Shown: positions 52,179 to 61,498 of the stretch, in pieces
Position numbering within the stretch: position 1 is the stretch's first letter
Layout: each line of letters begins with the position of its first letter
Source of the DNA: Algibacter miyuki
GTDB lineage: Bacteria > Bacteroidota > Bacteroidia > Flavobacteriales > Flavobacteriaceae
Length of the DNA: 64,000 nucleotides
Strand: one strand, 5' to 3'
Assembly (NCBI RefSeq): GCF_042427745.1
Contig: NZ_JBHMFA010000009.1
Translations under genes and position numbers: made by a program
Notes under the pieces: model-generated
Databases searched by the model: none
The model's input: only the letters and a program-made list of their open reading frames with translations
What the model was told of the DNA's origin: nothing

Positions 52179-52852
52179 AATACCTATGTATTATAGTGCT
52201 TTTTGCTTTTGCAAGCTGTAAAAAGGAAGTAAAAAAAGAAAATGTTAAAGTTGTTGAAAATAGCAGGGTTGAGTATTTGCCGTATTATAACGATGATTCT
52301 TTTACGCCGCATTGGCTAATACCAAATACGGAAGAAGAAAAGGCGTTTCATAAAATTCCAGATTTTTCATTAACAAATCAATTAGGAGAGGAGGTTACTC
52401 AAAAAACGTTTGAAAATAAAATATATGTAACCGATTTCTTTTTTACAACCTGCCCAGGTATCTGTCCTAAAATGACAGGTAATATGGCAAAAATTCAAGA
52501 AGAATTTAAAAATGACAACGACGTCTTATTATTGTCACATTCGGTAATGCCTAGTACAGATTCAGTTAATGTTTTGCGGGCGTATGCTAATAAAAATGAC
52601 GTCATAGATCATAAATGGCATCTAGTAACAGGTGATAGAAATGAAATTTATAATCTTGGAAGAGACCATTATTTTGTTGAAAGTGATTTAGGAGAAGTAA
52701 AAAGTATTGATGATTTTTTACACACCGAAAACTTTCTTCTTATAGATAAAAACAAACATATTAGAGGAATTTATAACGGATTAAACAGAGCGTCCATGAC
52801 GCAGTTAATCACCGATATAAAAGCATTAAAGCAAGAGGTTGATCATGTGTAG
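52175..52852 (+). CDS. SCO-family copper chaperone / thiol protein
   Basis: 225 residues: a lipobox (FASC, Cys at about 15), then a thioredoxin-like SCO domain (about 60-215) with the copper- or redox-active CPGICPK motif and a following His in LLSHSVMPSTDSV. SCO proteins deliver copper to cytochrome oxidase or act as thiol reductases. It overlaps the MORN-like gene by 4 bases. Its presence in this regulon points to copper or redox stress as the signal, which is inference. Confidence 0.88.
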   Translation: MKYLCIIVLFAFASCKKEVKKENVKVVENSRVEYLPYYNDDSFTPHWLIPNTEEEKAFHKIPDFSLTNQLGEEVTQKTFENKIYVTDFFFTTCPGICPKMTGNMAKIQEEFKNDNDVLLLSHSVMPSTDSVNVLRAYANKNDVIDHKWHLVTGDRNEIYNLGRDHYFVESDLGEVKSIDDFLHTENFLLIDKNKHIRGIYNGLNRASMTQLITDIKALKQEVDHV

Positions 52853-52905
52853 CTATTTTAGTAATTGATTTTTGGTAGTAGGTTAAATTTTTGTTTAATA
52901 GCTCT

Positions 52906-52934
52906 AAAGGCTTCAGTGTAATGCTGGAGTCTTT
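52906..52934 (+). terminator. Terminator of the YHYH-MORN-SCO operon
   Basis: AAAGGCTTCAG at 52906-52916 pairs with 52924-52934 with two G-U pairs, followed by T-rich sequence. Confidence 0.7.
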
Positions 52935-53035
52935 TAAATTTCATACAGGTTCATCTTTCAATAAAATATTAAAATACGAGTAGGTTTATCTTCAGAATAA
53001 GATCTTTTAGATTGAATTATATCAAACACTTTTCA

Positions 53036-53066
53036 AAAAGCTTCGTGATTATGTCACGGAGCTTTT
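53036..53066 (+). terminator. Second hairpin terminator before the BNR gene
   Basis: AAAAGCTTCGTG at 53036-53047 pairs with 53055-53066 with one G-U pair, followed by CTATTTTTA. It is only 24 bases before the next start codon, so it may instead shape that gene's leader. Confidence 0.6.
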
Positions 53067-53090
53067 CTATTTTTATAAAAATCTTTTAAA

Positions 53091-54149
53091 ATGAAGCAAA
53101 TAGTGGTTTTAGTGTCGGTTTTGGTTGTTTTTCTGTGTAAACCAGAAGATAAAAATAAGATACCAAATTTCACTTCCGTGGAAATGATCCATCTTATAGA
53201 AAGCGAGACGTTAAATATTCGTGCTTTAGAAATTGTGGAAGAAACCAATGGTGCCTATTTTTTAACGTCTGAAGGTTTTGGTGGTTATATAGGGGACCAG
53301 GATGGGAAACAAAACATCGTTTATCCTATTACTATAGGTTCTGATACTGTGGTTAATAATTTTCGAGCGTTGGCGGTAACTTCAAAAAGCAGTTTTGCGT
53401 TGTCTATTGAAAGTCCTGCACGATTATATAAAATTACAAAAGGAGAGAAGCAATTGGTTTATCAAGAAGATCATCCGAAGGCTTTTTATGACGCTATGCG
53501 TTTTTGGAATGATGAAGAAGGCATTGCTATTGGAGATCCAACTGATGATTGTATGAGTATCCTTATTACACGCGATGGTGGAAATACATGGCGTAAAGTC
53601 TCATGCGATAATTTACCTAAAGTAAATGCTGGCGAAGCGGCATTTGCAGCTAGCGATACTAATATTGCAATTGTGGACAATCATACTTGGGTGGCTACCG
53701 GAGGTAAATCGAGTAGAATATTCTATTCACCAGATAAAGGAGCTACGTGGCAAGTTTTCGATACGCCTATAATTCAAGGCTCAGAAACTACGGGTATGTA
53801 TTCGGTGGATTTTTATGATGATTTAAATGGTTTTGCTGTAGGTGGCGATTATACTAAACCTGAAAGTAATGTTGCAAACAAAATTAAAACTTCCGACGGC
53901 GGAAAAAGCTGGCAAGTAGTTGCAGATGGTGAAAAGCCCGGGTATAGAAGTTGTGTGCAATATGTGCCTAATTCAAAAGGAAAGGCTTTGGTTGTTGTTG
54001 GATTTAAAGGTATCGATTTTAGTAACGATGCTGGTGAAACTTGGAGCAGTTTAAGTGAATCGGGATATTATACCATACGTTTTGTTAATGATACGGTGGC
54101 TTATGCGGCTGGAGCAGGACGAATTTCCAAGCTTACTTTTCGAGAATAA
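53091..54149 (+). CDS. BNR/YCF48-like beta-propeller lipoprotein
   Basis: 352 residues with a signal peptide and possible lipobox (VVFLC, Cys16). The body is a beta-propeller with Asp-box/BNR repeats: ITRDGGNTWRKV, SPDKGATWQVF, TSDGGKSWQVV and SNDAGETWSSL. Proteins of this kind are annotated as oxidoreductases or photosystem-stability-like factors without a proven reaction. It stands alone between terminators and the mannitol promoter region. I cannot assign a substrate. Confidence 0.85.
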   Translation: MKQIVVLVSVLVVFLCKPEDKNKIPNFTSVEMIHLIESETLNIRALEIVEETNGAYFLTSEGFGGYIGDQDGKQNIVYPITIGSDTVVNNFRALAVTSKSSFALSIESPARLYKITKGEKQLVYQEDHPKAFYDAMRFWNDEEGIAIGDPTDDCMSILITRDGGNTWRKVSCDNLPKVNAGEAAFAASDTNIAIVDNHTWVATGGKSSRIFYSPDKGATWQVFDTPIIQGSETTGMYSVDFYDDLNGFAVGGDYTKPESNVANKIKTSDGGKSWQVVADGEKPGYRSCVQYVPNSKGKALVVVGFKGIDFSNDAGETWSSLSESGYYTIRFVNDTVAYAAGAGRISKLTFRE

Positions 54150-54317
54150 TAGGCCGTGTTGAGGTTTATTTTGTGTTATTATGGTATGTACTTCATTTTA
54201 TAGCGTTTAAATCGTAATATTTCCTTGTGTAAAATGTCAATTTGATCAATAATCTTCTTTGTTTTTTCGGATTTCTTAATTCTAAGTATATTTTATTTCA
54301 TTTTTCTTAATGATTTT

Positions 54318-54342
54318 TTTAAACGTCCAAATAACGTTTAAA
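54318..54342. promoter_or_regulatory. Mannitol operator O1
   Basis: A perfect 9-base inverted repeat TTTAAACGT / ACGTTTAAA with a 7-base spacer (CCAAATA). It shares AAACGTCCAA-N3-ACGTTT with O2 and lies 147 bases upstream of it, centre to centre. Confidence 0.75.
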
Positions 54343-54428
54343 TCCTTGTTTTATAAGGGTTTCGGTTTGCTGATTGTATGTTTTTATTATTGTAATCGTC
54401 TGTATTATAGTTAATTATTAAAAATAAA

Positions 54429-54461
54429 TTTGGAATAGTTAGAAAGATTTATCTATCTTTG
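54429..54461 (+). promoter_or_regulatory. Mannitol operon promoter
   Basis: TTTG (-33) at 54429-54432 and TATCTTTG (-7, exact TAnnTTTG) at 54454-54461, 21 bases apart. Predicted start near 54468, at the left edge of operator O2. Confidence 0.75.
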
Positions 54462-54467
54462 AAAAAT

Positions 54468-54486
54468 AAACGTCCAATGTACGTTT
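54468..54486. promoter_or_regulatory. Mannitol operator O2
   Basis: AAACGT, 7 bases, ACGTTT, in the same frame as O1. It spans about +1 to +19, a classical repressor position. Confidence 0.75.
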
Positions 54487-54522
54487 TATAAAAAAGTCAA
54501 CTATAACTAAATTATTGAAATT

Positions 54523-55407
54523 ATGAAATCACCACTTCTAAAATTAAACTACAAGACTCAAGAGTCTAAAAATGAAGTAAAAACAAATGCTGTAACCGCT
54601 ATTTGTTCAAAAATTGCAATTATTTGTATCTTAGTGTTCGGAGGTTCTTCAGTTTATGCTCAGGGCGATGCTAATACAGATGATTATAAGCCTTTTAGTG
54701 CAGGAGCGCATATTAAAAATATGCACCTATGGCATGGTTTTGTTGTACACCCGGGAATGATGGTTGCAACCAACTTAGAATTTAATTCAAGAGATAAGAA
54801 ATTTACATTCGGTGTTTGGGGTGGAGCTAGTTTTTCTGGTATCGATTTAGTAAACAAAAATACAGGAGAAACAACAAGTGCGCATTACCAAGAGTTTTCA
54901 ATTTATACAAAATATCGTTTTAGCGATAAGTTCTTTATAGAGGCAGTAACACATAATAACTATACTGGTGTAGAAGAGCGTGGCGATGTATTACATTACT
55001 GGAGCTATGATAAAAAGCAAGGGTATAATTTTGTCGATCTTAACTTTGGTTACAATGTAACACCTAACACTTTATTATATTTTGCAACTATATTAAACGG
55101 TGGTTCTGGAGATTATGAAGTTCAAACCAATGGCGATTTAGAGAATTCTTGGACACATTATTTTGAAATAAGTAGTAAAGTGTGGGAAAAAGGAGATTCT
55201 AATTTATCACTTTTTGCAGGTGGAGCATGGTCTTTCGTAACCGATAAAACATTTTATACAGAAGATGCAGGAAACATCATCAATGTAGGTGCTACCTTTA
55301 GTAAAAACATTAAATTAGGTAACTATACTTTACCAGTAGGTGTTACTGCAATGTGGAACCCTGAGAAAGAAAAAACAGTACTACAAGTCGATTTTACCAT
55401 TTTTTAA
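54523..55407 (+). CDS. Outer-membrane beta-barrel protein of the mannitol operon
   Basis: 294 residues. A long N-terminus ends in a signal peptide (VYAQ at about 47), followed by a beta-barrel with alternating strands and a C-terminal strand ending in Phe (LQVDFTIF). No family is recognised. It is the first gene of the operon, ahead of the periplasmic binding protein, so a porin for mannitol or a related polyol is the simplest idea. No TonB box or plug is present. A small perfect hairpin (TACGA-GT-TCGTA) follows the stop and may reduce read-through into the transporter genes. Confidence 0.8.
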   Translation: MKSPLLKLNYKTQESKNEVKTNAVTAICSKIAIICILVFGGSSVYAQGDANTDDYKPFSAGAHIKNMHLWHGFVVHPGMMVATNLEFNSRDKKFTFGVWGGASFSGIDLVNKNTGETTSAHYQEFSIYTKYRFSDKFFIEAVTHNNYTGVEERGDVLHYWSYDKKQGYNFVDLNFGYNVTPNTLLYFATILNGGSGDYEVQTNGDLENSWTHYFEISSKVWEKGDSNLSLFAGGAWSFVTDKTFYTEDAGNIINVGATFSKNIKLGNYTLPVGVTAMWNPEKEKTVLQVDFTIF

Positions 55408-55477
55408 TACGTACGAGTTCGTATGAAGTACTTAATAATAGAAACCAACAAACAAAACCAACATTAAATAATTCCTT

Positions 55478-56542
55478 ATGAAAACAAAAATCAACAAATC
55501 AGTACTGAAGCAAATTTTGAAGCCATTAATGGTGTTTGCTTTAATTTTTAATTTATCGAGCTGTGTAGAGCAAACCGATTCTACAAGTGCTACTGTTAAT
55601 TCTTCGGAAGACACAGGTGAAACTATAACAAGTGCTATTGATCTTACTGGAAAAAAAATAGGCTATTGTTCGCCATCATTAAATGCGCCTTATTATCAAG
55701 CTTTATTGCAAAGTATAAAAGCGACTACTGAAAAAAATGGTATGATATTCTTATCTGCAGATGGTCAAAATGACATTAATAAGCAAGTTGCTGCTGTAGA
55801 AGATTTAATTACCAAAGGGGTTGATGCTTTATTGTTAAATCCTAAAGATCCTGATGCCTTAGTTGGTGTAACTAGAATGGCTAAAGCAGCTGGAATTCCA
55901 GTTTTTATTATTGATAGTTCTATTAATCCTTCGGCCGATTTTGTAACTACAGTACAGTCTAATAATTTGGCAAATGGTGAATTAGCAGGGGAATGGTTAG
56001 TTAAAAAAATGGGTAACACAACAATGAATATCGCTTTGTTAAGTGGTAATGCCGGTAACCCAGTAGGTAAAACACGTAAGCAAGGTTTGTTGCAGGGTAT
56101 TACTGAAGAGCAATTAAGAACACAAGGTAAAATTGACTTAAATATTAAAACACAAGCTTATACTGAATGGTCTTATGCAGGTGGATTAAAAGCAATGGAA
56201 GATATTTTAGTAGCACATCCAGACATTAATGTGGTTATTACAGAATCTGATGTTTGTGTTTTAGGAGCTATTAAAGCTATTGCGCAAGCTGGTAAAACAG
56301 ACGACATTTTAATTGTTGCGGGTGCCGATGGACAAAAAGAAGCCATTAAGTATATTATGGATACCGATTTCTACGGTTGTACTGCTATGAATAGTCCAGT
56401 ACAAATTGGAAAAAATGCTGTGCAATACGCAATTGAATATATTAACGGAAAGCGAGACTTTCCTAAAACGTCATTTACTGCACCTTTATTAATTACAAAG
56501 GAAAACGCTGCGAAATATTACAATCCAAAAGCTTTATTTTAA
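55478..56542 (+). CDS. Ribose-type ABC transporter substrate-binding lipoprotein
   Basis: 354 residues with a lipobox (NLSSC, Cys at about 27). The rest is a class I periplasmic binding protein (RbsB-like), with KIGYCSPSLNAPYYQAL at the start and ITESDVCVLGAIKAI and VAGADGQKEAIKYI in the second lobe. It would capture the polyol or sugar for the permease encoded downstream. Lipid anchoring is unusual for Gram-negative sugar-binding proteins and common in Bacteroidota. The ligand (mannitol) is inferred from the dehydrogenase and kinase genes. Confidence 0.9.
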   Translation: MKTKINKSVLKQILKPLMVFALIFNLSSCVEQTDSTSATVNSSEDTGETITSAIDLTGKKIGYCSPSLNAPYYQALLQSIKATTEKNGMIFLSADGQNDINKQVAAVEDLITKGVDALLLNPKDPDALVGVTRMAKAAGIPVFIIDSSINPSADFVTTVQSNNLANGELAGEWLVKKMGNTTMNIALLSGNAGNPVGKTRKQGLLQGITEEQLRTQGKIDLNIKTQAYTEWSYAGGLKAMEDILVAHPDINVVITESDVCVLGAIKAIAQAGKTDDILIVAGADGQKEAIKYIMDTDFYGCTAMNSPVQIGKNAVQYAIEYINGKRDFPKTSFTAPLLITKENAAKYYNPKALF

Positions 56543-56560
56543 TCTTTAAAATAAATTAAG

Positions 56561-58084
56561 ATGCAAAATACAAACCAAGAATATCGCCTTGAAATGACGG
56601 GAATATCCAAAAGTTTTGGTATTGTTTCAGTGCTAGAAAATGTGAATTTAAAAGTAAAGCCTGGAGAAATCCACGCTTTACTTGGCGAAAATGGAGCCGG
56701 TAAATCTACATTAGTAAAGATTTTGAGCGGAGTTCATCAAAAAGATACTGGTAAAGTTGTTTTAGATGGAGAAGAAATAAGTCCGAAAAACACACACGAC
56801 GGACAGGTGTTAGGTATTAGCGTAGTGTATCAAGAGTTGTCTTTAGTGAACGATTTGTCGGTTGCGGAAAATATTTACTTGCACAAATTAGGAGCTAGTA
56901 AATTTTGGATGAACTGGAAAAAATTAACCAAAGATGCTCAAGAATTAATTGATTCATTAGGTTTTGATATTGATGCTTCAGCAACGGTACGCGATTTAAG
57001 TATCGTTCAAAAACAAGTGGTTGAAATAGCAAAAGCCTTATCCGAAGATACCAAAGTTTTAGTTTTAGATGAGCCTACAACGGTTTTCGATCCAACGGAT
57101 ACTAAAAAATTGTTCGACAACCTTTTTAAGTTGAAAGCAAAAGGGATTTCTATTATTTATATCTCGCATCACTTAGAGGAAATTTTTAAAATTGCCGATT
57201 CGGTTACAGTGCTTAGAGATGGTGTAGATACAGGAAGTATGGCTGTTGCAGATACGGATACCGATGGTGTTATCCGATTAATGATTGGTAGAGAATTGAA
57301 AGATTTATATCCAAGAAGGGATGCTGTTATAGGTAAAGAGCCTATTCTGCAAGTAAGTAATTTATCAGCCAGAGATAATTTAGTTCATGATGTATCATTC
57401 TCTGTTCGACCAGGAGAAGTTTTAGGTATTGCAGGTTTAGGAGGAAGTGGTAGAACAGAAACTGCTAAACTAATTTTTGGTGCCGATAAAAAGAAATCGG
57501 GAACCATTATTTTAGGTGGAAAGGAAATAACAACCAAGTCTCCAGTTTGCGCTGTGGGGCACCAAATTGGTTTTGTTTCCGAAGATAGAAAAGAAGATGG
57601 TGTGTTTTTACCGTTATCTATTAGACGAAATATCAGTGTGACCAATTTCACGGGTATTTCAGGTAAATTAGGTTTTATCAATGTAGATAGCGAATACAAA
57701 AACGTTCTAGGTTTAATTGAAAAGTTGAGCATTAAAGCACCTAGTTCTGAAGTTGACGTTAAAAATTTAAGTGGAGGAAATCAACAAAAAGTAGCTTTGG
57801 CCAAATGGTTAAGTATTGACAGTAAAGTTATTTTTATCGACGAGCCAACCCGTGGTGTTGATGTAGGTGCGAAAATTGAAATTTACAACCTGATAAACGA
57901 GGTTGCTAAAAAAGGCGTTGGCGTGGTTGTAATTTCATCAGATATGCCCGAAATCATGGGTATTGCAGATCGTATTATGGTGATGCACGAAGGTACTTTT
58001 TACGGTGAATTAACGAAAGAACAATTTTCCGAAGAAAACATTTTACGCTATTCCATTGGCGAACCACTTAAACAAGTTGTCTAA
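56561..58084 (+). CDS. Ribose-type sugar ABC transporter ATP-binding protein
   Basis: 507 residues with two ABC domains, as in RbsA. The first has Walker A GENGAGKST (about 47) and Walker B VLVLDEPTTVFDP but a degenerate signature (LSIVQKQVV). The second has a degenerate P-loop (GLGGSGRTE) and a proper signature LSGGNQQKV with Walker B IFIDEPTRGVDVG. This asymmetry is typical of the family, in which the complete sites lie at the interface. It energises import with the permease encoded 25 bases downstream. Confidence 0.95.
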   Translation: MQNTNQEYRLEMTGISKSFGIVSVLENVNLKVKPGEIHALLGENGAGKSTLVKILSGVHQKDTGKVVLDGEEISPKNTHDGQVLGISVVYQELSLVNDLSVAENIYLHKLGASKFWMNWKKLTKDAQELIDSLGFDIDASATVRDLSIVQKQVVEIAKALSEDTKVLVLDEPTTVFDPTDTKKLFDNLFKLKAKGISIIYISHHLEEIFKIADSVTVLRDGVDTGSMAVADTDTDGVIRLMIGRELKDLYPRRDAVIGKEPILQVSNLSARDNLVHDVSFSVRPGEVLGIAGLGGSGRTETAKLIFGADKKKSGTIILGGKEITTKSPVCAVGHQIGFVSEDRKEDGVFLPLSIRRNISVTNFTGISGKLGFINVDSEYKNVLGLIEKLSIKAPSSEVDVKNLSGGNQQKVALAKWLSIDSKVIFIDEPTRGVDVGAKIEIYNLINEVAKKGVGVVVISSDMPEIMGIADRIMVMHEGTFYGELTKEQFSEENILRYSIGEPLKQVV

Positions 58085-58109
58085 CTATTACTAAACAAAA
58101 AACAAAATC

Positions 58110-59078
58110 ATGGCATTAACAATAAAACAACAACTAAGTAGCCCGGGTGGTATACTTAAGTTTCTAGTAAAACATAATACAATCTTCATTTTTGTATTGC
58201 TGGTTATATTTTCAGCATTAATTTCCGATGTATTTTTTACATCAGTAAACCTTTCAAATTTATTAAAACAAGTATCAGGTATTGGTATTATTAGCATTGG
58301 TATGTTACTTGTTATTTTAACCGGCGGTATCGATTTATCTGTGGGTTCTATGGTGGCTTTATTGGCGGTTACCTTCGCTATTTTAGTGAATATGGTTATT
58401 TTGCCAGTTGCTATTTTACTAACCATTATCATCGGTTTTTCATTAGGAAGTGTTGCAGGTTATCTGGTTGCATTTCAAAAAATGGCACCCTTTGTCGCCA
58501 CGCTGGCTTTAATGACGATTGCCAGAGGATTAGGTTTTATTTACTCTAAAGGATCTCCAATTACCTTTAAAACTCCAGGTGGAGAATTCATGTCTAACTT
58601 TGCAAATAATTCTACAATTGGTATTCCAAACATAGCAATCGTATTCTTTTTAATCGTGATTGTAGCAATGGTTATGTTGCGTTACAATGTATTTGGTAGA
58701 TTAATAATAGCTATAGGAAGTAACGAAGAAGCTTCTAGATTATCAGGAATAAAAGTTAATAAATATAAGTTTTTAGTTTATGCTATCTCAGGAGCATTAG
58801 CGGCAACTGCAGCTATAATTGTGGCTTCTAGAACTAATTTAGGATCACCAAATATGGGTATGGCTTGGGAGCTAGATGCTATTGCTGCTGTAGTTATTGG
58901 TGGTGCAAGTTTAAATGGAGGTAAAGGTACAGCCATAAACACCTTAATGGGGGTGCTTATCTTGGGCTTGATTGGAAATATTTTAAATCTGTTAAATGTG
59001 CCATCGTATCCGCAACAAGTTGTTAAAGGGGCGATTATCATTTTTGCAGTATTACTTCAACGTTTCGATAGCAAATAA
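58110..59078 (+). CDS. Ribose-type sugar ABC transporter permease
   Basis: 322 residues with eight to ten transmembrane helices of the RbsC type. The family motif ILTGGIDLSVGSMVAL is present and the coupling region contains GSNEEASRLSGIKVNKYK. It forms the membrane channel of the importer. The single permease gene implies a homodimer. It is followed 12 bases later by mannitol dehydrogenase. Confidence 0.94.
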   Translation: MALTIKQQLSSPGGILKFLVKHNTIFIFVLLVIFSALISDVFFTSVNLSNLLKQVSGIGIISIGMLLVILTGGIDLSVGSMVALLAVTFAILVNMVILPVAILLTIIIGFSLGSVAGYLVAFQKMAPFVATLALMTIARGLGFIYSKGSPITFKTPGGEFMSNFANNSTIGIPNIAIVFFLIVIVAMVMLRYNVFGRLIIAIGSNEEASRLSGIKVNKYKFLVYAISGALAATAAIIVASRTNLGSPNMGMAWELDAIAAVVIGGASLNGGKGTAINTLMGVLILGLIGNILNLLNVPSYPQQVVKGAIIIFAVLLQRFDSK

Positions 59079-59090
59079 AACATAGAAAAC

Positions 59091-60587
59091 ATGACAACTT
59101 ATAAATTAAATAACCAGAACTTAGATAAGTTCAAGGACAGGGTAGCTACGCCTAAATATAATAGAGATAATATAAAAACGGGTATTGTGCATATTGGTAT
59201 CGGTGGCTTTCATAGAGCGCACGAGGCCTTTTATACCGATCAATTATTACACAATGAGTCGGTTACCGATTGGGGTATTTGTGGTGTTGCTTTATTAGAT
59301 TTCGATACAAAAATTTACAACACCTTAAAAGAACAAGATGGTTTATATACCTTGGTTGTAAAAGAATTAGACGGAACGCTTTCTAAACGTATTATTGGAT
59401 CTATCGTAGAGTGTTTGTACGCACCCGAAAATCCAGTAAAAGTGATTGAAAAAATAGCGAGTCCAGAGGTTAAAATTGTAACTTTAACTATTACTGAAGG
59501 TGGTTATAATTATAATGAAGCAACGGGTGAATTCAATTTTGAAAACCCGTTAATTCAGCAAGATATAAAGCATCCAATGGCTCCAAAAACTGTTTTTGGA
59601 TACTTAACTCAAGCTTTAAAGCTTAGGAAGGAACGTGGTTTAAAAGGTGTTACTATTCAGTCTTGCGATAATATTCAAGGAAATGGTCACATGACAGAAA
59701 AAATGTTGTTGAGTTATGTCAAAGTAGCCGAGCCAGAATTGGCTGTATGGATTGATGAAAATGTATCTTTCCCAAATGCGATGGTAGATAGAATTACGCC
59801 GGCAACATCGCCTGTAGATATTTCAAATTTGAAAGAAACGTCAGGAATTGACGATGCTTGGCCAGTAGTTTGTGAGCCATTTAAACAATGGGTTATCGAA
59901 GATGATTTTATTGCCGGGAGACCTGTTTGGGAAAACGTAGGAGCTCAGTTTGTAGAAAACGTAGAGCCTTTCGAAAAAATGAAACTTCAGTTATTAAATG
60001 CGGGACATTCTGTATTGGGGGTTTTAGGAGCATTAATGGGCTATGAGACTATTGATGAGGTTGCTAATAATCCAAATATTAATACTTTTTTAAGGGCTTA
60101 TATGAAGCAGGAAGTAGCACCGGTTTTAAAAGCTTTGGAAGGTGTCGATTTGGAAAGTTATGAAGCCTCATTGCTGCAACGCTTTGGTAATATTTATATT
60201 AAAGATCAAATCGATCGTATTTGTTCAGAGAGCTCGGCAAAATTCCCAATTTTTATTTTACCAACTGTTTATACACAACTTAAGGGTAAAGCGCATATCG
60301 AGCACGCTGCTTTTGTAGTTGCTGCTTGGGCTATTTATAGTCGTGGTTTTGATGAAAAAGGAAAAGTACTTAATATTAAAGATGCTTTAAAACCAACCTT
60401 AGTAAAAGAGGCTATTGCTTCCGAAGTTAATCCTGTAGCCTTTTTAGAAATAGAATCTGTTTTTGGAAAGTTGAAAGATTCAGAAGTTTTTGTTGAAGCT
60501 TATACAAAGTCTTATGAAAATATAAAAAATCATGGTGTGGAACGTTGTGTGCTGGAAATGAATACTAACTCAATAAGTTTTATATAA
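59091..60587 (+). CDS. Mannitol 2-dehydrogenase
   Basis: 498 residues of the long-chain mannitol dehydrogenase family. The N-terminal NAD-binding domain starts near VHIGIGGFHRAHEAFY, and the C-terminal domain has the catalytic Lys-Asn-His set in KLQLLNAGHSVLG. It oxidises D-mannitol to D-fructose with NAD. The kinase gene next to it would phosphorylate fructose, completing entry into glycolysis. Mannitol is a storage sugar of brown algae, fitting a marine flavobacterium. Other polyols such as arabinitol cannot be ruled out. Confidence 0.9.
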   Translation: MTTYKLNNQNLDKFKDRVATPKYNRDNIKTGIVHIGIGGFHRAHEAFYTDQLLHNESVTDWGICGVALLDFDTKIYNTLKEQDGLYTLVVKELDGTLSKRIIGSIVECLYAPENPVKVIEKIASPEVKIVTLTITEGGYNYNEATGEFNFENPLIQQDIKHPMAPKTVFGYLTQALKLRKERGLKGVTIQSCDNIQGNGHMTEKMLLSYVKVAEPELAVWIDENVSFPNAMVDRITPATSPVDISNLKETSGIDDAWPVVCEPFKQWVIEDDFIAGRPVWENVGAQFVENVEPFEKMKLQLLNAGHSVLGVLGALMGYETIDEVANNPNINTFLRAYMKQEVAPVLKALEGVDLESYEASLLQRFGNIYIKDQIDRICSESSAKFPIFILPTVYTQLKGKAHIEHAAFVVAAWAIYSRGFDEKGKVLNIKDALKPTLVKEAIASEVNPVAFLEIESVFGKLKDSEVFVEAYTKSYENIKNHGVERCVLEMNTNSISFI

Positions 60588-60588
60588 A

Positions 60589-61470
60589 ATGGCAAATATT
60601 ACATGTTTTGGAGAGGTTTTGTGGGATGTGTTTCCAACGCATAAAAAAATTGGAGGAGCACCGTTAAATGTAGCAGCACGATTGCAAGCATTTAATAACA
60701 CGGTTTCTATGATTAGTAGAATTGGTGAAGATAAAAAAGGAAAGAAAATTTTAAAGTTTTTTAAGTCGAAAGGTGTTAATACCAAAGGTGTTCAGGTTGA
60801 TAAAAACTATAAAACAGGAAAGGTGAAGGTTATGCTGAATGATAAAGGTTCGGCGTCTTACGATATTATGTTTCCAAGAGCTTGGGATAAAATTGAACTT
60901 TCTGATGAGGTTAAAATGATTGTTTCAGAATCGGATGCTTTTGTTTTTGGTAGTTTAGTAGCTAGAGACGATGTGTCTCGTGAAACGCTTTATGCTTTAT
61001 TAACATTGGCTAAATATAAAATATTCGATGTTAATTTAAGACCACCGTATTACACGACCGATGTGCTTAAGTATTTAATAAATCAAGCCGATTTTGTTAA
61101 GTTTAACGATGATGAGATTTTTGAAATAGCTAAAGAATTAGGATCTAAATCACAATCGTTAGAACAAATTATTTTATTTGTTGCTGAAGAAATAAAAGCT
61201 AAAACTATTTGTGTAACCAAAGGACGTCATGGAGCTATTTTGTATTGTAACAAAACGTTTTATTATAATAGCGGTTACCAGATAGAAGTTGTAGATACGG
61301 TTGGTGCAGGAGATTCGTTTTTAGCCTCAATTATAACTCAATTATTAAATAAAAAGGCTCCACAAGACGCTTTAAATTTTGCTTGTGCTGTTGGAGCTAT
61401 TGTTGCGAGTAATGAGGGTGCAAATCCTGAAATAAAACAAGAAACTATAGAAAATATGATTAACGCTTAA
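60589..61470 (+). CDS. PfkB-family carbohydrate kinase, probable fructokinase
   Basis: 293 residues with the ribokinase fold. An opening GEVLWDVFPTHKKIGGAPLNVA, the N-terminal PfkB motif region SRIGEDKKGKKIL, and the catalytic anion-hole motif DTVGAGDSFLA near residue 240 are visible. It would phosphorylate fructose made by mannitol dehydrogenase to fructose 6-phosphate. It begins two bases after the dehydrogenase stop and ends the operon, with a strong terminator 29 bases on. Confidence 0.9.
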   Translation: MANITCFGEVLWDVFPTHKKIGGAPLNVAARLQAFNNTVSMISRIGEDKKGKKILKFFKSKGVNTKGVQVDKNYKTGKVKVMLNDKGSASYDIMFPRAWDKIELSDEVKMIVSESDAFVFGSLVARDDVSRETLYALLTLAKYKIFDVNLRPPYYTTDVLKYLINQADFVKFNDDEIFEIAKELGSKSQSLEQIILFVAEEIKAKTICVTKGRHGAILYCNKTFYYNSGYQIEVVDTVGAGDSFLASIITQLLNKKAPQDALNFACAVGAIVASNEGANPEIKQETIENMINA

Positions 61471-61498
61471 GAATTTGTTTTTTGTTAATAGTGATTAG

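Larger units (their letters stand above)
54150..54522. other. Regulatory region of the mannitol operon
   Basis: 373 bases without a coding sequence. It contains two long palindromic operators (54318-54342, 54468-54486) and a complete promoter. The long AT-rich stretch between them could support DNA looping. Confidence 0.7.
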
